A stretch of DNA of 64,000 bases. Source: Zantedeschia hybrid cultivar. Its lineage: Eukaryota; Streptophyta; Magnoliopsida; Alismatales; Araceae. Shown here piece after piece: positions 55,996 to 64,000 of the stretch. Every line of letters begins with the position of its first letter. The stretch's first letter is position 1. The position numbers and the translations under genes were made by a program. The notes below the pieces were generated by a model. That model did not search any database, had not been told where the DNA came from, and saw only the letters and a list, made by a program, of their open reading frames with translations. The stretch covers positions 33,918,379 through 33,982,378 of the forward strand of contig JARZZO010000003.1 of NCBI GenBank assembly GCA_030544215.1, written 5' to 3'.

Positions 55996-57281
55996 ATGGG
56001 TGTAAATGTAAGGTACCCACACCCAAATTGGGACGACATGCTAAGGGAGATCATTGAAGAGGAGAATGAAGTATTCCTTATCTTCGACCACCTTATCATG
56101 GAAGAGCTCCAAGAAGAGCCTATGCATAATGTGCGGGTGCCCAGATTGATGCACACCTCAACTTATATAGGCCGAGTGTGGGTCGAGCACATTTTACACA
56201 GTCATGAGGCTCGTTGCTATCACATGTTCAGACTTAATCCACATATGTTTATTCGTTTGAGAGACACCTTAGTGGGGAGAGGTTTCATTAGGGACTGTCG
56301 AGATGTTACTGCTAGTGAACAACTAACCATGTTCTTATATGTTATGGGTCACGGACTTACTACGCATGCTGCATGTGAGCACTTCCAGCACTCCTCTCAA
56401 ACCATTAGTTAATATGTCAACTGTGTCATCAAGGCTGTCGCTGATCTTAGGTTCGACTATATTCAACTCCCAACGAATTTGGAGGATGTACACCCATCCA
56501 TTCGTCACAATCCGAAGTTCTACCCCTTCTTTAAGGCAAACCAAGATTTCTATTTTCAATGTTTTGATTTTGGTGAAAGCAAATAATATAACCTAATAGT
56601 GTTATTGTAGGATGCCATCGGTGCAATTGATGGCACCTACATCCCTGCACATGTTCCCAAGTCAAAACAATGTCGGTATCGAAATCGTAAAGGTGAGATA
56701 AGTCAGAATGTGATGGCGGCAGTGTCCTTCGATTTGCAGTTTATTTATGTTGGTATAGGTTGGGAAGGCGCCACTGGGATCAGAATATACTTTCAACAAC
56801 GTTAGAGAGAGGTGGCTTCAGTGTACCACAGGGAAAGTATTACTTGGTTGATTGTGGGTATGCAAACACTGGTAGATTCCTAGCCCCGTACCATGGAGAG
56901 AGATACCACTTGGAACAATATCAAGGCCGTGGTAATGCTTCGTACAGGAGCATGCGGGATAAATTTAATCACCGCCATGCACAAATCAGGAACTGTGTGG
57001 AGCGTGCCTTTGGCGTCTTAAAGATGCGTTTTACCACGCTTAGGAAAGGGAACAAATATCCTTTTCGTACTCAATTGTACATTGTGCTCGCATGTGTTGT
57101 GGTTCACAACTTCATCCGTCGAGAGCAGGGACATGACTTCTACTTTCTGCAAAATGTTGTAGAGGAATATGGTGTAGGCGATGATAATGTCGATCCAACA
57201 GTTGTTACCCCAACAATTGAAATGAGAGCAGGGGAGGTCTTGAGGACGAATATCGCACGCCAGTTATGGGAGGCAGAATAG
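55996..57281 (+). pseudogene. Harbinger DDE transposase, decayed
   Basis: Exon 1 (55996-56535) has the N-terminal helical domain (RCYHMFRLNPHMFIRLRDTL) and an in-frame TAA at 56410-56412. A 75-bp intron (56536-56610) starts with GC rather than GT and ends TTGTAG. Exon 2 starts DAIGAIDGTYIPAHV (first catalytic Asp). A frameshift near 56785 separates it from the next frame, which has YYLVDCGYAN (second Asp) and IRNCVERAFGVLKMRF (catalytic Glu), then HNFIRREQ. All three catalytic residues remain, but one stop and one frameshift inactivate the copy. Confidence 0.92.
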
Positions 57282-57429
57282 GATGCTAATCTATCAATCT
57301 TGGTCTACGTTTCTATGACTGGGATCCTTTTATCGTTTCATCACTCTTTTCTTTCTAAGCTAATGTGGTGTTTGAGATGTGTTGTTAGACACTCCGTAGA
57401 ACATGTTTTTGTCATACGCCTATGAATTT

Positions 57430-57803
57430 TGAGTATATAATCTTTTTTTATGTTCTATGTTGTCTTATACATGTTCCTAACCTATGCTATCCTGTGACAG
57501 GAATTTGTGCCAATTTCACCTCTTATCATGTGGCCACTAATGTTGCCCCCAATATGTATGTCAAACTCAATGTACGTAGGTGGCAGGCAGGGCATTAATT
57601 GCAGCCCCATTTGCGGCACATATAAAGGGTACCGATATGCATAGTTGGCAATGGTGATATTGTGATATCCATGGTTTTGAGGTGAGGGCGATGATGAGGA
57701 CAAATATTAGATATGTAAACAGTTGGTTGGCCTTCATAGCAACCCTATTTGACAAGATGACTATACTCACATTAAATCCCTCCTGAGCCCACCAACGAAA
57801 CAC
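57430..57803. repeat. 370-bp dispersed repeat, copy 1
   Basis: Starts TGAGTATATAATC and contains GGAATTTGTGCCAATTTCACC, GTAGGTGGCAGGCAGGGCAT and ACTATACTCACATTAAATCC. Homologous to copies at 57888-58272 and 60153-60555. A minus-strand frame (57482-57703, 73 aa) is conserved in copy 2. Confidence 0.9.
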
Positions 57804-57887
57804 ACTAATCTACGACCAACTCGATGGCATCGTTGTCTATTTCAATGGTTGTTTTAATTGATGCATAATAATGGGTATTGCAATGGT

Positions 57888-58272
57888 TGAGTATGTAATG
57901 TTTACTTGTGTTTTATGTTGTCTTACATATGTTCATCTTGCGACAGGAATTTGTGCCAATTTCACCCCTTATCATGTGGCCACTAATGTTGCCCCCAATA
58001 TGTATGTCAGACTCAATGTACGTAGGTGGCAGGCAGGGCATCAATTGCAGTCCCATCTGCGGCACATATAATGGGTACCGATATGCATAGTTGGCGATGG
58101 TGATATTGTGATATCCATGATTTTGGGGTGCGGACGATGATGAGGGCAAATATGAGCTATGTAAACAAGATGACTATACTCACAAGATGACTATACTCAC
58201 ATTAAATCCCTCCTGAGCCCACCAATGAAATACAGTAATATATCTATTTTTGCCAATGGAATTATGTTCTGA
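57888..58272. repeat. 370-bp dispersed repeat, copy 2
   Basis: Same block order as copy 1 with a deletion of the AACAGTTG-TTGGCCTTCAT part and a short tandem duplication of ACAAGATGACTATACTCAC. It extends further right than copy 1 (TATTTTTGCCAATGGAATTA), like copy 3. Confidence 0.9.
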
Positions 58273-58964
58273 ATTTTTGTTAATGTATCTTGCGACACCC
58301 CTCTTATGGTATTTTCTTTTTAAACAAGGATGCATCATCCTAGAATGAAATGATGTGAATGGTGGTGTATGATCAACCAAGATAGAAAAGGTTCTTTATT
58401 TTCATGTGATTCAAATCAGGTGTATGCCTTTTTTTAGTCTCAGTACTTCAATGTTATAGTCTTAACTATCAGCTGGCCATATCAATTTTAAGGCATTTCA
58501 GGTTTATAATATCATGCTTTTATACCTTCAATCTTGGCTTCTTTTTCTCATATCTAGGAAGTGGCTATTTGTTAAACAAAAAAATGCTACATAAGATGAG
58601 ATTATGTCCATTAGGTGGACAACTTACTCTTACAACTGTTCTCAAATTTCTGTAACCCTCATGCTTTGGCTTATCTGTTGACATGGCTTCAAGAGTGATA
58701 GGTAAGTTCGTCTTTTGCTTCAAAACTGGCAGGTAGAGCTTCTATACCTATTTTATATATCCACATGTCTATGCATTTGAAACCCAATGTTCTAAATATC
58801 TATTTTATATTGTAGACATTGTGCTTGTGTCTCTTCATGCTTAGGTCACGGATTTTTAACTTTGTCTTTGCTTTTCTCTTAGTTGTGTAATCACCAATCA
58901 TTTTTGTGAGTTCTTAACTTTAACTTTGTTTTAATGGCTTCAATCTTGACTTCGTTTTCTCAAC

Positions 58965-59125
58965 CTTGCCTATTTCAATGCTTGTTTAGTCCATAGCATC
59001 CTTACCTTTTTCAATGCTTGTTTAGTCCATGGCATCCTTACCTATTTCAATGCTTGTTTAGTCCATGGCATCCTTGCCTTTCTCAATGCTTGTTTAGTCC
59101 ATGGCATCCTTGCCTATTTCAATGC
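58965..59125. repeat. 36-bp minisatellite, about 4.5 copies
   Basis: Unit TTTCAATGCTTGTTTAGTCC plus ATGGCATCCTTACCTA, repeated in tandem with one or two changes per copy. A related phrase, TATTTCAATGGTTGTTTTAA, also occurs at 57837-57860. Confidence 0.92.
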
Positions 59126-59227
59126 TTGTTTTAATTGATTCAGTTCCCCTCAAACTTTTTCCCCTTTTCTTAATAATCCTCTATCTCATTAACGTGGGGA
59201 TCTTTAATTGTCTTTTATGTTTGCATC

Positions 59228-59283
59228 CCCCCCCCCCCCCACACACACACACAAAAAAAAAAAAAAAAAGAAGAAGAAGAAGA
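59228..59283. repeat. Composite microsatellite C13-(CA)n-A17-(GAA)n
   Basis: Poly-C, CA, poly-A and GAA tracts in direct succession. Confidence 0.95.
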
Positions 59284-59512
59284 AACTATTGCAAGTTGAT
59301 TTTCTCAGTGATGCTCTGAGGAGCCTGGTGATGTAAATGATTTCGTATACTAACAGCTTATGTTTGCCATGTGTGGCTGTGAACACTTTTAGGTCTGGAG
59401 CTCGTATTCAGGTAGTGGGCCTTTTCATGTTTTTATCTGATACATGAGGGGGAATGCATTTATTCTTCATGTTTGCGATGCCAAGTACTAAAGCATGTTT
59501 ATTGTCACTTAG

Positions 59513-59628
59513 TTGATACCACAACCCCCCCTGAGGGAGAAATTTCTAGGGAAAGGACTGTACGTATAACTGGTAACAAGGAACAAATTGAAGCTGCAAC
59601 TGAAATGATTAAAGAAGTTATGAGCCAG
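59513..59628 (+). pseudogene. Single KH-domain exon (fragment)
   Basis: 116 bp between an AG (CACTTAG) and a GT (CAGGTAG). It reads in one phase: a split first codon, then 38 codons. The segment SRERTVRITGNKEQIEAATE plus MIKEVMSQ is the end of a KH domain as in plant FUSE-binding/splicing-factor-like RNA-binding proteins. No neighbouring exon of the same gene is recognisable within several kb. Best explained as a captured or relic exon. Confidence 0.75.
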
Positions 59629-60152
59629 GTAGATTTCTGAGTTCACTAATAACATAGCTTTTGATATGCATCTTTCTTTATCCAGTTTAAAGCTGGTTAT
59701 CTCTTTCCTAGTTTAGTTCCATTTACCGTCTAAGAATTTAGTTATCATAGTGATTTTGTTAATTGTTCACTTTGTTCTATATTGTTCCTTATAACACTTA
59801 ACTTCATTGCATTTATTACATAAAGTTCTTGGGATACAACTTAATCATGATTGTGTTATTCAACTTGAGCGTGCATAGTTTCTGGATGACTAATGTGGTC
59901 CCATTGGCTTTTGTGTTAATTTAAGACAATTCTTCTAGATGCAGGTTTCTTGGGGGTGAGGTTGTGTTCATTTATAATGAATTTGTGTTAGCTTCTTTTT
60001 CTAGGTTCTATCAATTAAACATTTTTGCTCTGAAAGCAACAAAATAAATGACAAAATTAGTGTCAATAGTAGAGGAAGATAATTGATTTTGTGAAGCCTA
60101 TGCTGCTGAATCTAAAGTTTTCTAGAGAAAACCTATTTTTTGTACAATTTCC

Positions 60153-60555
60153 TTGAGTATGTAATGTTCAGTTGTGTTCTATGTTCTCTTTTACATGTAT
60201 GTCTTGTGATAGGAATTTGTGTCAATTTCACCCCTTATCATGTGTCCACTAATGTTGCCCCCAATGTGTATGTCAGACTCAATGTACATAGGTGGCAGGC
60301 AGGACATCAATTGCAACCCCATCTACGTCACATATAATGGGTATCGATATGCATACATGGCGATGGTGATATTGTGATATCTATGATTTTGGGGTGAGGG
60401 CGATGATGGGAACAAATATGAGATATGTAAACAGTTGCGTTGCCTTCATGGCAAATCCTGTTTGACAAGATGACTATACTCACATTAAATCCTTCCTGAG
60501 CCCACCAACGTAACACAGTAATGTATCTGTTTTTGCCAACGGAATTATGTCCTAC
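60153..60555. repeat. 370-bp dispersed repeat, copy 3
   Basis: Starts TGAGTATGTAATG and contains all blocks of copies 1 and 2, including the AACAGTTG-TTGCCTTCATGGC part missing in copy 2. Lies 1.9 kb beyond copy 2; the KH exon is between them. Confidence 0.88.
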
Positions 60556-61831
60556 TCTTAAAAAAATAGCTTCTTAGTTTTGTTCATCGGAGAGAATGAG
60601 TATCTAGCCTCTTTTTTTATTTATTAGCACTTCAATAGTGGGTTTTCCATGAAAGCACTCCAAAGTCTCTTTTTCTTAGAATTTGATGTTGCTTATTGAT
60701 TCCTTTAGGCCAATGTGCTTACTTGTGTGTAAGCTAGAGTGCTCTGCTGGGGTTGCTTCAGGAATCGCATTTCAGCACTTCACCATTAGTTACCATCAAG
60801 ACCCACAACATTTATTAGGTGTCCTCTTGAAGTCCTCTTGTCTGATATGGATCTCGAATTTGCATCAGTTGCATTAATTTAACAATGAAATGCAAAATGA
60901 AAATGTATGATTCTCAATAGGGAAGCATGCGGCATAGGATGAGGTATGAGTTGTCTTATTTAATCATATGGACTTATCTTCTTTTTGTACAGTTAAACTT
61001 GTTTAAGTTTTTACATAGTAAGTACTTTTCATTTTTTGGATTGTTTAAATTTAATAACAATTCTCTTATGAAGTTCGTTCTTGTAATCTCAGGTATACTT
61101 ATGACTCTTGTTGTTTCTCAAACTTTTGCCCCAGCTTTATTTCCAAAACTGATGTGTCTGATTTTATTGTTTGATAGTCCAATTATTATTAGTTCAATTC
61201 TGTTGAGTCATGCAATAAAATTTGTATTTTCCTAGTGTATTTTCCTTCATGTCACTTTGCCTTATTTAGCATCATGACGGGCTTCCTTTTCTCATTTCTT
61301 ATATCTAGAAAGTAATTGTTCCTTTTCTCATATGTAGAAACTGATTGTTCCTTTTCTCTATCCTTCCATCTCAAATGGAGGAACCAATTTATTGACACAG
61401 ACAGATAGTTCATGGTCAAGCTCATCTAGACTGACAGACCCTAACGTAAATTAAATAGTTGCAGATTTTGTCTAGGTGCAGTGTAAATAGAGTTTAGTAA
61501 AGGTTGAACATGGACAATAATTCAAATTAAATAAGGTACTTGTCTTGGCCTCTATCCATCCTTGGCCAAGTTCCACTGTTACAACCTTACTAACGGACAA
61601 AATTTCCCCTCAACAAACATTTGGGTATACCATTATTGCGACACTGACACTTGTTCTATCTCTCTCTTTTTGGTCACCTTGGCCTTTACAATTTTATCAT
61701 CCACTTCCACACCCCAGTAACCTCTCCATCTCCACAGCCATCCATGTTGGTTCTTCCCCACCCTTACCCTCCCAACCCCACCTCCAATGCATTGATAGGA
61801 CTTAATGGGTTAGTTGTTTCACCTTGCTCAG
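60556..61831. other. AT-rich non-coding DNA
   Basis: No coding segment could be assigned. Short open frames at 60683-60877 and 61545-61805 do not resemble known proteins. Confidence 0.4.
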
Positions 61832-61940
61832 AGCAGACTTAGCAAATTTGGTAAATGAAGCTGCTTTACTGGCTGGAAGAGTGAACAAGGCCGTTGTGGA
61901 GAAAGTTGACTTCATTCAAGCTGTGGAGCGGTCTATTGCT
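61832..61940 (+). pseudogene. Single FtsH-protease exon (fragment)
   Basis: 109 bp between CTCAG and GTAACA: one completing base plus 36 codons reading ADLANLVNEAALLAGRVNKA, then VVEKVDFIQAVERSIA. This is the helical segment after the AAA+ second region of homology in organellar FtsH metalloproteases (plant FtsH7/9-like by memory). The AAA core and HEXXH protease exons are not present nearby, so this is an isolated exon with intact coding potential. Confidence 0.85.
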
Positions 61941-62670
61941 GTAACACTTTCTTCCCTCCTTCAGCAATCCCCTCCATTTGTCACTGTCCTCACTGCAGTA
62001 CTTTTAACAATTTAACTTGCTTAGACCCATTCCAATTGCAAGTTTTGATAATTGATTTGTAGTAGATCATTTTTCAGATTCTAATAATGCCTTATTTTTG
62101 TTTTAGAATTTTAACCTTGTTTCAATTATATGTTATGCAGATATTTTTCCAACCATGCATAGTCTTCATCACTATGGCTCCAGCTAAGTATCTAAGTCTT
62201 AGTAGCAGGTTGAGAGCCATTAGTAGAAACAAATGTCATATGTCATGTTTGAGCCCTGAGTTGATTCAACAGCATTAGACCTAAAGGCTGCTTCCAAATG
62301 CATAGACTGATGGGGAAAGCTTGGTGTTTGTGTTTGCACATATGCGATGTTTTCACCATTTCTTTTTAGTTTAGACTATAGAGTGATGTTTGAGGAAACA
62401 AACAGTGGCTTCTGCCTCTAAAGTTAAAGAACTGAAAACAAACTGAGATTATCTTGTTCAATTCATATGAGCAGGGAGCCATTTGGCTTATTTCATAGCT
62501 GCATTCTGACAAACTTCTCAGACTTTCGTGTGAGAGATTATATTCCTGAATTTTATTAAGTATCTCTAATTTTTTATTTACATTATAGATTTGGTTTTGA
62601 CTGCTGAAAATTCCTTAAATTGTTTTCTGGAACCCCATTTCATTTTTCTTTGTGCTTGATTATTTTTCAG
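61941..62670. other. Non-coding DNA between FtsH and ABC1 fragments
   Basis: No exon recognised. Confidence 0.4.
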
Positions 62671-63938
62671 AATGAGGTTGCATGAGCCATTGAATTGAGG
62701 GAAATTGTGACGTCTTTGGGTCCAGCATATATAAAACTTGGGCAAGCATTGAGTATCCGGCCAGACATACTATCGCCTGCGGCAATGACTGAATTACAAA
62801 AACTTTGTGATAAGGTGATGTTTGTAAATTTTTCTAGCATGTTCTTTCTGTTGACTTAATGATACTTTGGTGTTTGTCCTTAGAAATTTGTTTTGTGAGA
62901 AAGAAAGAAAAAAAAAAAGCATTCAGACATGGGTTGGGGGGGGGGATTGGAATAATTAGTGCTTGAGAAATAATATGCCCACATGCCAAATGTAAGAGCT
63001 CTCCTCATCTTTTCTTTTCTGCTGATTAGGTATTGGCACCCATTTTTGTTCATCTTGTTCATGTCATGGGAGCAAGTAAAATTCCTATTCCATTTGTTAC
63101 CTAGTGCTTTACACTTCACAGTGGTACCAAGCCAATCAAAGTTGGTATGCTATTGTGATGTGGGATCAGATTTTCCGTCTCCTATTTTTGAAAACCATGA
63201 TATCTTCTTTCTCTGATATCAACCCGAGATGCACATGTATCTGAGTTTTTTAGTATATCAGCTTCCTGGGTAGTGGGTAGCATTATATTCTCTGTCAGCT
63301 TGATCCTTAACAGGTATCTTAAGAAATCAAATTGTTCCTATATTTAGACGAAAGATAGGACCAAAATACTGGACACCTGTCATACTTACTTTCCTGGTGA
63401 CATGATTTGGACCCTAATCTTCACTAATAACCCAATTGAATGATGAAAAAAGGATACTAGCTAACCATGATTTTTAGTTGGCTGCTACTTCTATTGCCTC
63501 TTTTCTTTCCCCTTTGGAGCTTAGTCATTTGGAGAAGAAAAATTCATCCACATTCTTATATATTCCTCTTCAAAATGTCCATTGGAAAAAATTTAACTAT
63601 GGAATATAATTTCACTAGTGAATAGGCAGGTTTTGTATGTAAGCCAGAGGGGAAGAGTAACAACTAACAATGCAATGCCACAAAAATTATGCTTCTCTTT
63701 TTGAGATATTGCATCCTCAATAGTCTGCAATGCATATGTTAGGATGATTTTTTGGTCCCTTTTAACGAGAATGCATCTTTCATCCTTGTTAGGATAGATA
63801 GCTTTGCTAATGTATTTAATTGAGGGAGAATGCATCTTGCATCTTTGGTAGGGTAGATAGTTTTGCTAACCTGTTTAATTGAGGGACTCTTTTTGGTGGT
63901 GTTTGAAGGTTCCTTCATTTCCAGATGATGTAGCAATG
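62671..63938 (+). pseudogene. ABC1/UbiB-type kinase, two exons (fragment)
   Basis: Exon 62671-62814 (48 codons; TTTTTCAG and GTGATG borders) encodes NEVA, then a TGA at 62683-62685, then AIELREIVTSLGPAYIKLGQ and ALSIRPDILSPAAMTELQKL, the KxGQ region of ABC1 atypical kinases (ADCK/UbiB; plastid or mitochondrial in plants). Exon 63909-63938 continues in phase with VPSFPDDVAM, which directly follows in this family. The next expected segment is not seen before the window ends. The internal stop and the absence of upstream exons suggest a fragment, but the gene could continue beyond 64000. Confidence 0.8.
62815..63908. other. Putative intron of the ABC1-like fragment
   Basis: GT...AG bounded and non-coding, with a G9 run near 62937. 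Two related phrases (GCATCTT-CAT-CTT-GGTAGG-TAGATAG-TTTGCTAA) near 63772 and 63833 form a short local duplication. Confidence 0.5.
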
Positions 63939-64000
63939 GTACGTGTAGCAACTAATTCAATCCTTTGCAGTAAATTGTTGCATGTTAGATCACTTTGACC

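Larger units (their letters stand above)
52183..57430 (+). mobile_element. PIF/Harbinger DNA transposon, decayed
   Basis: A Myb/SANT-like ORF and a DDE transposase ORF on the same strand define the superfamily. The left end is probably near GGCCATGTTTGATTGCGG (52183), followed by GGGTTAATCCCGGTATAACC, which looks like Harbinger sub-terminal sequence. I could not find the matching inverted terminus on the right within the window, so the right boundary is only approximate. Both ORFs carry lesions, so the copy is inactive. Confidence 0.8.
58273..59512. other. AT-rich non-coding DNA
   Basis: No gene recognised. Holds the 36-bp minisatellite (58965-59125) and a composite microsatellite (59228-59283). 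Confidence 0.4.

Noticed and set aside
59204..59386. 60-aa minus frame with Phe/Gly runs
   Set aside because: Translation of the composite microsatellite.
57281..63999. Right terminal inverted repeat of the Harbinger element
   Set aside because: Looked for the complement of GGCCATGTTTGATTGCGG and found no match, so no right end is called.

Overview
This is nuclear DNA of a flowering plant. The evidence is spliced plant exons (ALDH family 2, FtsH-like, ABC1/UbiB-like, KH-domain), plant-type retrotransposons with tRNA primer sites, TRIM and SINE insertions, and a PIF/Harbinger element. I cannot name the species. About three quarters of the window is transposable elements, many nested inside each other. 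Layout: 1-2.8 kb holds the last three exons of a family 2 aldehyde dehydrogenase. 2.8-8.8 kb is AT-rich intergenic DNA with a tRNA-derived SINE, a 312-bp TRIM and a second SINE, each with target-site duplications (TSDs). 9.2-12.7 kb is a decayed Ty1/copia element, and 12.7-13.8 kb is an old LTR related to element D below. 13.8-51 kb is one large nest. The host layer (family E) is an array of ~0.8-kb units with CACGTGGC boxes that ends at a TATA box and a decayed accessory gene. Two solo LTRs of a second family sit in it: B1 (TSD TTGTA) and B2 (TSD CGAAG). B1 is split by a 7.66-kb Athila-like non-autonomous element C (TSD CCCCA). B2 is split by a 19.76-kb Tat-type Ty3/gypsy element D (TSD GTCAG). 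C and D have LTRs about 99.5% identical, so both are recent. Element D encodes Gag-protease-G-patch, then RT with two RNase H domains, then integrase, on the minus strand. Its other arm carries two intron-containing genes on the plus strand, antisense to the element's genome. One has seven exons and resembles the plant mobile domain (PMD) family; the other has two exons and resembles a family I know as DUF7745. The signal I consider most novel is a dispersed 32-bp interrupted palindrome. It has 11-bp arms around GCGTC-N10-GACGC, with a conserved spacing of 10 bp and a freely variable core. I count about 52 copies. They lie upstream of the LTR TATA boxes, upstream of both antisense genes, inside the first intron of the PMD-like gene, in the D leader, and in paired 112-bp repeats of the unrelated B LTRs. 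It could be a dyad binding site or an RNA hairpin used by both families, possibly linked to the antisense PMD-like protein; that link is inference. 52.2-57.4 kb is a decayed PIF/Harbinger element. Between its Myb-like and transposase ORFs it carries a third ORF, an RNase H1-type hybrid-binding (viroplasmin) domain fused to a membrane segment. 57.4-64 kb contains a three-copy repeat, a minisatellite and single, same-strand exons of three unrelated host genes (KH, FtsH, ABC1 kinase), which looks like gene-fragment capture.
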